NCBI GenBank assembly: GCA_035536915.1
Contig: DATLNE010000010.1
Location: 96,108 to 160,107, forward strand
Length of the DNA: 64,000 nucleotides
Direction of reading: 5' to 3'
DNA from: Acidimicrobiales bacterium
GTDB lineage: Bacteria > Actinomycetota > Acidimicrobiia > Acidimicrobiales > JAHWLA01
The notes under the pieces were generated by a model. That model was not told the DNA's origin, did not search any database, and saw nothing but the letters and a program-made list of their open reading frames with translations. Positions within the stretch are counted from its first letter, which is position 1; the number at the start of each line of letters is the position of its first letter. This document shows positions 1 to 7,756 of this stretch, piece after piece. The position numbers were made by a program, and so were the translations under genes.

Positions 1-627
1 CCGCAATCGGCGCGTTGCGACATCTTTCGAGCGGCCCCACTTCACCCCTGTGAGCCTCATGATCGCGTGGTCCCCCCGGAGCAACACGGAGAAATCATGT
101 GGGATCCGTTGGTGTGGTGCAAGTCTCGAAGGCCCCAGCTATGACTAGCGAGGCGATTTCGAGGAGCAATAAGTCACTCGCGCGGCGTCAAGGGCGGACG
201 GGGTGATTCGAGGGCCCAGCCCTGGGCTCTTTCGTCATAGGTCGCCGTGAACGGTCCTTCGTCGTGCTTGCCCGCCGGGTCGGTACTCCTTTGGTGACTA
301 CTGAAGAAGCACTTGCCGAGCGCCTTCCTCGCCGTCGACGCGATCATGCCGTAGGCACCCGTAGGAGCGCCGGGCCTGTCACGAGTGCCGCTTGGTTCGT
401 CCAATGACAACCCAGGTCCACAGAGAAACGGCCCGGCCGGGGTGTGTTCGTGCACGGTCTCGGCCGCACGTCGTCGCTGTCGCTTGACCAGCTACCGCGC
501 TTTCACGGCGCAGTGGCGGAGACGCGCGCATGCCGCGACACCCGACCCGGACCAACGCAGTCACCGGGTCGAGATCGGACCGAGCGGACTGGGTCCTGCG
601 CTGGTCTGACTCACGTACGCTCTCCGA
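1..627. other. Region without a supported gene
   Basis: No reading frame here has protein-like composition or a recognisable motif on either strand. The stretch contains the first copy of the 17-nt repeat family (405-421). It probably belongs to the accessory stretch that continues to about 6.2 kb. Confidence 0.5.
405..421 (+). repeat. Module-flanking repeat, copy A
   Basis: TGACAACCCAGGTCCAC. It is identical to copy D at 3963-3979, and the identity extends upstream over about 11 more bases with one mismatch (GGTTCGTNCAA). Copies B, C and E are diverged relatives. It may be the end of a mobile element or a recombination site; the sequence alone does not say which. Confidence 0.6.
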
Positions 628-1554
628 ATGGCGTACCTCCTGTTCGTAGACGAGTCGGGCCAGGACCAGGGGGCGTCTCCGTACGAAGTGCTCGCAGGTA
701 TCGCCGTTCGAGATAGCGACCTGTGGCCGCTCATCAAGGAGGTAGGGCGACTTGAGCAACACCACTTCGGTGGTCGTTATAGCGGTGGCGGTCGTGAGCT
801 CAAGGCGAAGAATCTCCTCAAGAAAAAGGCGTACAGGCAAGCGGCATCTCATGACCCTATCGATGAGGACGAGCGACAGCGCCTAGCGAGGGCGTGCCTC
901 GACCGCGGCGACGGCGCCGGTCCCAGGATGCAGGCCGCTCTAGCGCAGGCGAAGATCGCGTTCGTTGAAGCGGTTCTCCAGGCGTGTGCGGAATCCCGCG
1001 CCCGCGTCTTCGCAACGATGGTTCCCCAGAGCGCGCCTCGACCGACGGGTACGGCGCTGCGCAAGGACTACGCGTACCTCTTCGAGCGCTTTTCCTACTT
1101 CCTCGAGGATGATGCCGGCGGGGACCACCAGGGGATCGTGGTCTTCGATGAGCTTGAGCGGTCGCGAAGCCACCTGCTCTTGGATCAAATGCACAAGTAC
1201 TTCATCGAGACCCAAAAGGGTCAGCGCCGAGCAGCCTGGATCATCCCACAACCCTTCTTCGTGCATAGCGATCTCACGACGGGTGTTCAGCTGGCCGATC
1301 TCATCGCTTACATCGTCAGTTGGAACTTCAGGTACATCCAGACCCCCCTGCCAGCCCGGGGCGAACTGGACCCGTTGGGTCGCATCGTTGCCGACATGCG
1401 CTATCGCGCTGTTCGCGATCAGGATGGCCGCCCAGGCTTCAACATCTGGAGCATCACCAAGATCGACGACCTTCGACCGCGCAGCGAGCGTGAGCCGAAA
1501 CAAGAAAAGGCAATGCCGACCGACGGCCGGCAAAGCCTCCGCTTGCAATCCTAG
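628..1554 (+). CDS. DUF3800 domain protein
   Basis: A 308-residue protein of the DUF3800 family, which is predicted to adopt an RNase H-like fold. It is common in accessory and defence regions but biochemically little characterised. The N-terminal FVDESG (D8, E9) and the C-terminal QLADLIAY (D224), with VVFDE (D174) between them, supply the acidic residues typical of the family. The length fits. The ATG lies close behind a TACGCT box (614-619), so the message may be almost leaderless. The gene stands alone as the first module of the accessory array. The last 20 residues are polar and may be an unrelated extension. Confidence 0.8.
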   Translation: MAYLLFVDESGQDQGASPYEVLAGIAVRDSDLWPLIKEVGRLEQHHFGGRYSGGGRELKAKNLLKKKAYRQAASHDPIDEDERQRLARACLDRGDGAGPRMQAALAQAKIAFVEAVLQACAESRARVFATMVPQSAPRPTGTALRKDYAYLFERFSYFLEDDAGGDHQGIVVFDELERSRSHLLLDQMHKYFIETQKGQRRAAWIIPQPFFVHSDLTTGVQLADLIAYIVSWNFRYIQTPLPARGELDPLGRIVADMRYRAVRDQDGRPGFNIWSITKIDDLRPRSEREPKQEKAMPTDGRQSLRLQS

Positions 1555-1619
1555 GGATTTTCGTTACTCCTGGCAAGCGCCTCGGTCGCCTCGGGATCGC
1601 TGCTCTGGAGGGGGCTGGC

Positions 1620-1859
1620 GTTGAACTCACGGCGGACGTCCTCGATCGGATGGCGGCGGACGCAGAGCGAGGGCTGGACGTGACGAAGCTCCGCCGGCGG
1701 CCCGGTCGCCCAGCGATGGGCGAGGGACCGGCCGACACGCTCCCCATCCGGCTCGACCCAGCCCTGCGCAAGGCGGTCGACGACAGGGCAGCCTCGGACC
1801 ACACCACGGCGTCCGAGGTCGTTCGCAAGGCGTTGCGCCGCCTCCTCAAGGTCAGTTGA
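1620..1859 (+). pseudogene. Truncated ribbon-helix-helix antitoxin copy
   Basis: About 80 codons align closely, without gaps, to the intact antitoxin at 2344-2625 from its GVELT residue onward (shared RRRPGRPAMG, DPALRKAV and TTASEVV). The N-terminal 13 residues of the intact copy are absent: homology breaks off exactly at this point and no ATG, GTG or TTG with a ribosome-binding site lies in frame near it. The first in-frame ATG (1650) has no Shine-Dalgarno sequence. No toxin gene lies next to it. This is probably a decayed orphan left by duplication, although a short protein from 1650 cannot be excluded. Confidence 0.65.
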
Positions 1860-1959
1860 CGGGCACGCGCACCGACGTCACCGGTCGCCGTCCCCCGATC
1901 GAAGGACAGCATTCGGTTCGCTGAGCGTGATCGCCGGCCCGGTGACGAGCGGCCAGCGG

Positions 1960-2038
1960 GTGTTAGTACAAAGACAAGCCAAGTCCACTGGCAGCCTGAC
2001 CAGCATCTTCGTGGCAGTCGGGCAGTCTGTACTAACAC
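1960..2038. repeat. 11-bp inverted repeat pair enclosing repeat copy B
   Basis: GTGTTAGTACA (1960-1970) and its exact complement TGTACTAACAC (2028-2038) enclose 57 bases that start with repeat copy B. This could be a terminator-like hairpin or the ends of a tiny mobile unit. The second copy of the region, at 2716 onward, keeps only a diverged left arm. Confidence 0.5.
1972..1988 (+). repeat. Module-flanking repeat, copy B
   Basis: AGACAAGCCAAGTCCAC, identical to copy C (2726-2742) and matching copies A and D at 14 of 17 positions. It lies 113 nt after the truncated antitoxin and before the toxin-antitoxin pair. Confidence 0.55.
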
Positions 2039-2098
2039 TCCCCTGGGCTTCTCGGCGTGCCCTCCGGCACGCGGAGTTTCGCGATACGATATTCGTAC

Positions 2099-2351
2099 GT
2101 GGACTTCTACGCCTCCGCACGCAAGCACGGCATCGCCGAAGACGACGCGATCTACGCCGTCGAGCATGCGCTCGTCGCGGCCGAGGACGACGAGGGCAAG
2201 TGTCTCTACCTCGGCCCCGACCGAGCCGGGAACGTGCTCGAAGTCGTCTCGGTGCTGCGCGTGGACGGCACCGAGGTGGTGATCCACGTAGATGCGGATG
2301 CGCCGCATCTATGAGTCGTGGCTCCGCGACGTTGGAGAGGCCGATGAGTGA
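2099..2351 (+). pseudogene. Toxin of ribbon-helix-helix TA pair, frameshifted
   Basis: The first part (from GTG 2099: DFYASARKHGI, HALVAAEDD, YLGPDRAGN, VIHV) resembles small toxins usually encoded beside ribbon-helix-helix antitoxins. In frame it ends at 2314 with a short unrelated tail. In another frame, starting at ATG 2292, the bases encode MRMRRIYESWLRDVGEADE. This is the expected toxin C-terminus, and it stops at 2351, overlapping the antitoxin start by 8 nt, the usual layout of such operons. A single extra base at about 2290 accounts for this. It is either a real inactivating mutation or a sequencing error. A GTG at 2057 is an alternative, longer start. The near-palindrome TACGATATTCGTA (2085-2097) just upstream could be the autoregulatory operator. 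Confidence 0.65.
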
Positions 2352-2625
2352 AAAGCGAAAGACCTATGGGCGCTCGAAGACGGGCGTCGAGCTCACGGAG
2401 GAAGTCCTCGACCGGATGGCGGCTGAGGCGGAGGAGGGCCTCGATGTGACCCGGCTGCGGCGGCGGCCGGGGAGGCCTGCCATGGGCGACGGGCCGGCAG
2501 ACACCCTGCCCGTCCGACTCGACCCAGCGCTTCGAAAGGCCGTCGACGAGCGGGCGTCAAGCGAGAAGACGACGGCGTCGGAGGTCGTGCGCGAGGCGCT
2601 GCGCCGTTACCTCAAGGTCAGCTGA
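2344..2625 (+). CDS. Ribbon-helix-helix antitoxin
   Basis: A 93-residue protein predicted to neutralise the toxin encoded just upstream and to repress its own operon. The C-terminal half (LPVRLDPALRKAV, then TTASEVVREALRR) is a ribbon-helix-helix DNA-binding unit of the CopG/MetJ type: one strand and two helices. The N-terminal half, with the basic RLRRRPGRP segment, is typical of antitoxins that pair with this toxin type. GGAGAG lies 5 nt before the ATG. The start overlaps the restored toxin frame by 8 nt, so the pair was translationally coupled. Because the toxin appears frameshifted, this antitoxin may now be unpaired. Confidence 0.75.
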   Translation: MSEKRKTYGRSKTGVELTEEVLDRMAAEAEEGLDVTRLRRRPGRPAMGDGPADTLPVRLDPALRKAVDERASSEKTTASEVVREALRRYLKVS

Positions 2626-2742
2626 ACGGCGTCACCGGTCGCCGTCCCCGTCCCGAAGTGCGGTGTTCGGGGCGCTGAGTTCGACCGCTGGCCCGCCCAC
2701 GAGCGGCCACCGGGTCTTAGTACATAGACAAGCCAAGTCCAC
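2386..2742 (+). repeat. Second copy of a ~360-bp tandem duplication
   Basis: This segment matches 1620-1988 through the antitoxin C-terminus, the GTCACCGGTCGCCGTCCCC stretch after the stop codon, the GAGCGGCCA block and repeat B/C. A module was duplicated in tandem and then diverged, and the upstream copy lost its toxin and the antitoxin N-terminus. Confidence 0.65.
2726..2742 (+). repeat. Module-flanking repeat, copy C
   Basis: AGACAAGCCAAGTCCAC, 101 nt after the intact antitoxin. Its upstream context (GAGCGGCCA then TTAGTACA) is shared with copy B. Confidence 0.55.
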
Positions 2743-2780
2743 GAAATCGCTCGGTGTCGTTTCGTCCGCGCAACTGTGTT

Positions 2781-2790
2781 GCATATATGC
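2781..2790. promoter_or_regulatory. Palindrome GCATATATGC, candidate operator
   Basis: A perfect 10-bp palindrome in an unusually AT-rich patch, ending 8 nt before the GTG start of the XRE regulator. It overlaps the likely -10 region (TATGCT), so it is a good candidate autoregulatory operator for the regulator it precedes. Confidence 0.45.
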
Positions 2791-2798
2791 TATGAGGG

Positions 2799-3374
2799 GT
2801 GAGTTCGCCCTCCGCTCTCGTCCGTGAAGCCCGGATCGCAGCCGGGCTGTCCCGTCGTGCCCTCGCGCTGCGAGCAGGTGTTCCGACGTCGACTGTGTCC
2901 CGCATCGAGGACGACGACGTCGACCCGACGTTCACGATGCTCGAACGCGTTCTCGCCGCGGCCGGACGGCAGATGGGGATCTCTGCCACGGCTCTCGACC
3001 GCGATCGCACGCTCGCCGGTCTCGTGGACATCTACGACGTTTTGCTCCCGGGCACGGGGATCGACTGGACGCGCCTGCGGGGGTTCATCGACTGGATCCG
3101 GCTCCACCCCGACCAAGCCGAGGCTGCAATCTCCACGCCACCGCCGCGCACCGGCCCGTTCGTCGCCGCGCTTCTCGCCGCCGTGGCGGATCAGGTCGCA
3201 CACGACGCAGGCGTCGCATCGCCTCGGTGGACCCGGTCGGTCCCACCACTCCGCGAGGAATGGGTGCCTCCCGGCACCCCGCGGATGGTCGCTGCCGCAC
3301 GCCGACGAACGTCCGAGCCCTTCAGGCGCCGCAACATCGTCCTCGCTGTCGACGACCTCTGGCGCGCCGCGTGA
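2799..3374 (+). CDS. XRE-family regulator, antitoxin-like
   Basis: A 191-residue protein with an N-terminal helix-turn-helix of the XRE type (residues about 6-60: REARIAAGLSRRALALRAGV, then TSTVSRIEDDDVDPTFTMLERVL). The rest is a C-terminal extension without a recognised domain. It starts at GTG behind GAGGG. Its stop overlaps the next start by 4 nt (GTGA), so the nucleotidyltransferase-like partner is translationally coupled. XRE regulator plus nucleotidyltransferase-like protein is a known toxin-antitoxin arrangement, in which this protein would be antitoxin and repressor. The pairing is inferred from context. Confidence 0.65.
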   Translation: MSSPSALVREARIAAGLSRRALALRAGVPTSTVSRIEDDDVDPTFTMLERVLAAAGRQMGISATALDRDRTLAGLVDIYDVLLPGTGIDWTRLRGFIDWIRLHPDQAEAAISTPPPRTGPFVAALLAAVADQVAHDAGVASPRWTRSVPPLREEWVPPGTPRMVAAARRRTSEPFRRRNIVLAVDDLWRAA

Positions 3375-3922
3375 GTGTCGGCGTCCTCTCCGGCGAAGAC
3401 ATCCTCGGCCTGCTGGATGCAGTCGCCCATCGGCTCGAGAAGTCCCCCGGTGGCGAGCCTGCGACCATCGTCGTGGTCGGTGGCTCATTCATGGCCTTGC
3501 ACGGGCTTCGGGCGGGGACCGCCGACGTCGACACGATCACGCGCATCGACGACCGGTTGCGCAAGGTCATTGAGGACATCGCGGCCGAGCGCGATCTGCG
3601 TCCGGACTGGCTTAACGATCGCTCGGCAGCGTTTGCGCCTATCGGCCTCGACGTCATGAGCTGTACCACGCTGTTCGAGCGCAGGTCTCTCATCGTCCTT
3701 GGCCCGCCCGCCCACTTCGTGTTCCTGATGAAACTCTTTGCGGCGCGATCGGTCGACTACGACGACATGGTCGCCCTTTGGCCGGTGTGCTCGTTCGGGT
3801 CCGCGGCCGACGCCGTCAGCCGCTTCTATGCCGCGTACCCTCACGTCGAGCGCGACCCGCACCTCGTCGACTTCGTCCAGGGCATCGCATCGCAGAGCGG
3901 TGGCAGGCCGTCACCCGAGTGA
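3371..3922 (+). CDS. DUF6036/AbiEii-like nucleotidyltransferase-fold protein
   Basis: A 183-residue protein. The GGSFMALHGLR motif, followed by a T-x-DVD pair (TADVDTITR), is the hallmark of the minimal nucleotidyltransferase fold (GG/GS then DxD) seen in DUF6036 and AbiEii-type toxins. The KLFAARSVDYDDM segment fits the helical part after the catalytic sheet. It starts at GTG 3371, overlapping the regulator stop. The most likely role is toxin or effector of the XRE-NTase pair, possibly NMP or tRNA modification. That activity is inferred from the fold, not shown by the sequence. Confidence 0.6.
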   Translation: MSVGVLSGEDILGLLDAVAHRLEKSPGGEPATIVVVGGSFMALHGLRAGTADVDTITRIDDRLRKVIEDIAAERDLRPDWLNDRSAAFAPIGLDVMSCTTLFERRSLIVLGPPAHFVFLMKLFAARSVDYDDMVALWPVCSFGSAADAVSRFYAAYPHVERDPHLVDFVQGIASQSGGRPSPE

Positions 3923-3962
3923 GAGTGGCGGCGCGGCGAGCAGTGGAACGCGGTTCGTGCAA

Positions 3963-3979
3963 TGACAACCCAGGTCCAC
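3963..3979 (+). repeat. Module-flanking repeat, copy D
   Basis: TGACAACCCAGGTCCAC, identical to copy A and preceded by the same GGTTCGT block. It begins 41 nt after the nucleotidyltransferase-like gene. Confidence 0.6.
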
Positions 3980-4583
3980 TAGTCCATCCGGTCTCCTCGG
4001 ACGGGGCTTCAGGCTGCGGCCGGTCGAGGATGTCCTGTAGCTCCTCACGGCGACGCGCGCAGACCTGCCCTTGGGTATGGAGCCAACTGTCTGCAGACGC
4101 TCCACGGTGCGTGGTGGAGCTACTACTGCGGGTCAACGACGTACGCCACGCCTCCGTCCACGACGTCGGACCAACGGATCGAACCTGCCTTCACCAGTGA
4201 CGACATCGTGGGTCCGGCCATGGACTTCGAGACCACCTTTCACAACTACTCGTGCTCACTTCGATGCTGCTGGCGACTGTCGGCTGGTTGGCCAACCACG
4301 AGCCGCACCCTCGCCCTCATACACGGTCGTCGCATGAGGGAGACGGGAAGCCACTTGCGGGTGCTTGGCGCCGCCTACGACGAGAGTTTCTGGGTTCGAC
4401 GTTGTTTTCGGCCACAGCCGCACGTTGTCCATGTGAGAAAACCGGGAGGACAACAACCCCCTCCGCACGAATGACTCGGGAAACGGAGGAACGAAGGTCC
4501 GGGGGGTTCGGTGCCGCAAGGCTGCTTCATTGCGTACCTCGCGTTCTGGGCCACTCGTGCCAAATGAAAGAAAGAGAAACGCG
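3980..4583. other. Region without a supported gene
   Basis: About 600 bases between repeat copy D and the secreted protein gene. Short open frames exist on both strands, but none has a plausible start, composition or motif. The last 100 bases are purine-rich and presumably hold the promoter and leader of the next gene. Confidence 0.4.
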
Positions 4584-5174
4584 ATGAAAATGACGGGATG
4601 GAGAAGGTCGCTTGCCATGCTCGCGGTCGCAGCGGCGATCGTGACTGCGGCGCCGGCGCCAGGGGCACAGGCTTTGAGCACCGTGGTTCGCGATGAGGGG
4701 CACGGATGGTTCAGCACCACGAACGTCTCGGCATTCGTGGACGTCGCCGGTGCCGCCGACACGCACCACGGCCCCAACTACTGGGAGTTCACGGTCACCT
4801 ACCGTTGCAACACCGGCGTGTGGGAGACCTTGGGTGCCAACTCGATCTATACGACCGATGGCAACGCCAGCGCGGGTGACACGTCGGGCACCCTGGACGT
4901 CTGGGGCTGGGGACGGTTCTGCGGCGATGTCGTCGCGCAGCGCTACCACTTCCGCGCCGATATGACCGGAACCACGAGTTGCGGCTCGAGCGACTCCGGT
5001 CCGACCGTGAGCGCGGGACCGGTCGGTGCCAACTATGCGAAGTTCCGCTGCAATACGGGCCCGGGCACTGCATTGTTCGACTTCTACTCGGCCTTCGGGG
5101 GCGGTTACCACTACAACAACTACACGGGCGGTTCCCGTCTCGAATACTGGAACAGCGTGACGATCACGGGATAA
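4584..5174 (+). CDS. Secreted protein of unknown function
   Basis: A 196-residue protein with a clear Sec signal peptide: KMTGWRRS, a hydrophobic core of about 18 residues, and a probable cleavage near APAPGAQA at residue 30. The mature part is rich in Gly, Thr, Ser and aromatic residues (YWEFTVTYRC, WGWGRFCGDV, YHYNNYTGG). It has four Cys, probably two disulfides, as in extracellular beta-sheet proteins. No family is recognised. AAAGAGAA precedes the ATG. It is the only module of the 5' accessory stretch that is not intracellular. Confidence 0.7.
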   Translation: MKMTGWRRSLAMLAVAAAIVTAAPAPGAQALSTVVRDEGHGWFSTTNVSAFVDVAGAADTHHGPNYWEFTVTYRCNTGVWETLGANSIYTTDGNASAGDTSGTLDVWGWGRFCGDVVAQRYHFRADMTGTTSCGSSDSGPTVSAGPVGANYAKFRCNTGPGTALFDFYSAFGGGYHYNNYTGGSRLEYWNSVTITG

Positions 5175-5566
5175 CCGTGTCGTGACGATTGCACCCTAGG
5201 CGTCGTTCCTCGGGGGGTGAGCGGCGATCGCGCCGCCCACCCCCCGATGACATCGACGGAGGGGGGGGAGGGCCGAACACGGCGGCGCTGGCTCGCCACC
5301 CGCCGACCTACTTGCCCAACGGAGCTACGGTGACGACCGGGACTGCCGGTGGGTTGCCACCCAGTGACCCTGACCTGACCCCCTGAAATCGGTCCACCTG
5401 ATGGACCGAAGATCGGGGTTCGGCCACCATCACCGTGCCGTAGAACCGTTGTTCGGCGCGATAGAAGATGGGGGCACCCTTGACGCTCGGGGTGTTTACA
5501 TAATGACACCTCAGGTCCACTCGAATCACAACGTTGTAGTTGTCTGGGTGCCGATATGCATGTGTC
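5175..5566. other. Region without a supported gene; holds repeat E
   Basis: Contains repeat copy E. On the minus strand, 5308-5520 reads as an open frame ending VTVAPLGK that begins next to the repeat. It could be the tail of a decayed mobile-element gene, but no family could be recognised. Confidence 0.4.
5504..5520 (+). repeat. Module-flanking repeat, copy E
   Basis: TGACACCTCAGGTCCAC, differing from copies A and D only around positions 6-9. It begins 330 nt after the secreted protein gene and ends 75 nt before the FitA-type antitoxin. Confidence 0.5.
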
Positions 5567-5588
5567 AGCGCCACAATGGCGCTACACT
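5567..5588 (+). promoter_or_regulatory. TA operon operator and -10 box
   Basis: AGCGCCA-caa-TGGCGCT (5567-5583) is a perfect 7-bp inverted repeat. It runs into a -10-like TACACT (5583-5588) that lies 6 nt before the antitoxin ATG, so the message is probably leaderless and repressed by the TA complex. Confidence 0.5.
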
Positions 5589-5594
5589 GGCAAC

Positions 5595-5825
5595 ATGCCG
5601 AGCATCCAGGTGAAAGACGTTCCGGAGGATGTCCACTCCGTGCTACGGCGACGGGCCGGCGCGTCCGGTCAATCTCTGCAGGAGTACCTCCTTGCCCGAC
5701 TGGTGGATGAGGCGCGTACTCCCACGCTCGACGAGGTCCTCGGACGCATCGAGCATCGAACGGGTGGCCGCGTCGCCTTGAAGGAAGCCGTGCGGGCGGT
5801 GCGCGCCGATCGCGACGCCAGTTGA
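5595..5825 (+). CDS. FitA/VapB-type ribbon-helix-helix antitoxin
   Basis: A 76-residue antitoxin. MPSIQVKDVPEDVHSVLRRR followed by GQSLQEYLLARLVDEA is the standard FitA-like ribbon-helix-helix N-terminus, which dimerises to bind operator DNA. The C-terminal part would thread into the PIN toxin's active site. Its stop overlaps the toxin start (TTGA), coupling the two genes. It likely represses through the inverted repeat at 5567-5583. No Shine-Dalgarno sequence precedes the ATG, which agrees with leaderless initiation. Confidence 0.85.
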   Translation: MPSIQVKDVPEDVHSVLRRRAGASGQSLQEYLLARLVDEARTPTLDEVLGRIEHRTGGRVALKEAVRAVRADRDAS

Positions 5826-6214
5826 TCGTTGTCGACGCGAGCGTGCTCGCGACCGCTTTGGCGGACGACGACGCCGGTGGCCGCCGTGTGCGAGAGCGAT
5901 TAGCCGGTGAACGCCTTGCGGCACCCGAACTGCTGGACCTCGAAGTCATCTCTGCCTTCCGTCGCCTGTGTGCCGCCGGGACACTGACGGCCGAACGGGC
6001 GGAAGCCGCTGTCATCGACCTCCACGATCTCCGGGTCCAGCGAGTGCCCCACCGCCCCCTTTTGGATCGCTGCTGGGAACTGCGCAAGAACGTGACGGTC
6101 TACGACGCCGCCTACATCGCCCTCGCAGAGAGCCTCGATGTCACGCTGCTCACTGCAGATCGCCGGCTCGTCAATGCACCAGGCGCTCAGTGCAGCTTCG
6201 AGTTGGTGATGTGA
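5822..6214 (+). CDS. PIN-domain toxin VapC
   Basis: A 130-residue PIN-domain ribonuclease. The four acidic residues of the Mg2+ site are in place: D5 (IVVDAS), E41 (LDLEVISAF), D95 (VYDAAYIA) and D113 (TADRR). Length and motif order are those of VapC toxins that cleave tRNA or rRNA; the target here is unknown. It has a TTG start overlapping the antitoxin stop by 4 nt. With an intact active site and an intact antitoxin, this looks like a functional TA pair, in contrast to the decayed one at 2.1 kb. Confidence 0.85.
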   Translation: MIVVDASVLATALADDDAGGRRVRERLAGERLAAPELLDLEVISAFRRLCAAGTLTAERAEAAVIDLHDLRVQRVPHRPLLDRCWELRKNVTVYDAAYIALAESLDVTLLTADRRLVNAPGAQCSFELVM

Positions 6215-6410
6215 CGACGCCCCGCGAGTGATCGCCATTGCCGCGCCGGGCTTCGTGTTCTTGGTCATGGGAGCAGCGTGCGCCTTAGCCCGGGCGGGCG
6301 TCACGTGCGACGTTCGTTACGCGACAACCCGCAGACGCTGACGAAACGCCCCGAGCGTCAGGAGCAACGTCCTCCCCGCAGTGGCGTCCAACGTGGGCGA
6401 GACTCGCGGC

Positions 6411-7253
6411 ATGGTGGTTGTGATCGCCTGCGGACTGCTGGTGGCCGTCGGGCTCACCGCCGGCGTCCGTTGGGGTGGGCTCAAGTTCCAGCCGCCGCCG
6501 CCGTCGTCGGACGCGGAGGCGCGAGTCGACGTAGCCCGTCGTTATGTGTGGTACCTGGCGGTGGCCGCAGTCTCGGGGCTCGGCGCGGGTGTCCTTGTAG
6601 CCGGCGCCGGCGGACGGTTGGTGATGCGGCTGCTGGCCGTCACCTCGCCTGGGGCGGCACGGGGCCGGGTCACGGAGGCCAACGAGATCGTTGGCGAGAT
6701 CACGGTCGGCGGCACCGTCGGCTTCGTCGTGTTCACCGGGCTCTTCTTCGGACTGGGGACCGGCGTCCTCTACCTTCTGGTGCGCCGGTGGCTGCCGGCC
6801 GGACGGCTTGGCGGCCTCGCTTTTGGCGGGCTGCTCCTGGTTGTGGCCGGGACTCGGATCGAGCCGCTCAGACCCGACAACGCGGACTTCGACATCGTCG
6901 GCCCGTCCTCGGTCGCGCTGCTCGCCTTCGGCGCGCTCGTCGTTCTCCATGGTGTGGTCGTTGCGGCACTCGCTGCCCGCTACGCAACCACGCTGCCGCT
7001 CCTGGCGCGGGAGCGGCGGGCCCTCGTCGGCCACGCGCCGCTGTTGTTGCTCCTGCCCGCTGTGTTCCCTCTGCTCCTGCTCGCGTTGGTTGGACTGGTC
7101 GCGGTCGCGCTGAGCCAGGTGGAGCCGATCAGGACAGGTCTGCACGGACCGAAGGCAACCTTCTTCGGACGCGTGATCCTCGCGGGTGTGGCGCTTGTGG
7201 CACTGCCCGGCTTCGTCACCGCCGTGGTGGACATCGCCGGCAGCGGCCCATAG
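6411..7253 (+). CDS. Multi-pass membrane protein of unknown function
   Basis: About 280 residues with roughly seven hydrophobic spans: one at the N-terminus, two around residues 45-85, and further spans around 100-125, 135-150, 165-185, 210-240 and 255-275. No catalytic or transporter motif was recognised. It starts at ATG 6411, directly before the first hydrophobic span. GTG 6381 would add ten residues. Neither start has a good ribosome-binding site. It is the first gene after the toxin-antitoxin stretch and looks chromosomal. Confidence 0.6.
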   Translation: MVVVIACGLLVAVGLTAGVRWGGLKFQPPPPSSDAEARVDVARRYVWYLAVAAVSGLGAGVLVAGAGGRLVMRLLAVTSPGAARGRVTEANEIVGEITVGGTVGFVVFTGLFFGLGTGVLYLLVRRWLPAGRLGGLAFGGLLLVVAGTRIEPLRPDNADFDIVGPSSVALLAFGALVVLHGVVVAALAARYATTLPLLARERRALVGHAPLLLLLPAVFPLLLLALVGLVAVALSQVEPIRTGLHGPKATFFGRVILAGVALVALPGFVTAVVDIAGSGP

Positions 7254-7536
7254 CCACCGGGAGCGAGGAACATCTCGGCGGCGGCTTCCCGTCGTCGCAG
7301 GCGGGCGGCTTCCCGTCTCGCAGGCGTGATCCCTGCGCCCGCGTGGGATGCTTGCCAACAGTCCACAAAGCGAATCCACGTCATGCTCGTAGGTGACGAA
7401 TTGGTCGTAGAGCGTGTCGTCTTTGAAGCAGTCGGCTGTACCTGAAAACGCCGGAGCAACTCGCGTCGGCTTGGGTTCGGCGATTGACCAGCTGCCTCTC
7501 TATCGGCGTTTCACCGGGGAGCGCCCCGGCCGAACG

Positions 7537-7756
7537 TCATCGGCGCCAGAACAGCAGGTGCGTCACCCCGCTCGGGCTGGGCACCGATTCCGAATGGAAG
7601 CGGTCGAGCAGATCCTCGGGGGAGTGCCACAGACGTTCGCCCCGTCCGAGCTCGACGGGTGCAACGGCGATGTGCATGGCGTCGACCAGGTCGGCCTCGA
7701 GCCAGGCGTCGAGTTCCATCAAGGGTTCCGGCCGCAGCCGGTACAGCCGCCGCGCG
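7537..7756 (-). pseudogene. Remnant joining ArsR-like and dihydrofolate reductase-like C-termini
   Basis: On the minus strand, LVDAMHIAVAPVELGRGERLW followed by SGVTHLLFWRR is the C-terminal end of the RibD/dihydrofolate reductase-like family, where the usual form is LVDELHLxxxPVLLGxGERL then GVTHLxF. Directly before it, YRLRPEPLMELDAWLE resembles the C-terminal part of an ArsR-type regulator. The N-terminal parts of both are missing. The pieces are in one frame, which suggests a deletion joining two adjacent genes, an ArsR regulator and a reductase, of a former operon. Not expected to be functional. Confidence 0.5.

Noticed and set aside
405..5520. The accessory modules as an integron cassette array with attC sites
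   Set aside because: The repeats lack the RYYYAAC and GTTRRRY ends in the right order, and no integron integrase is present. Only the cassette-like layout was kept as a finding.
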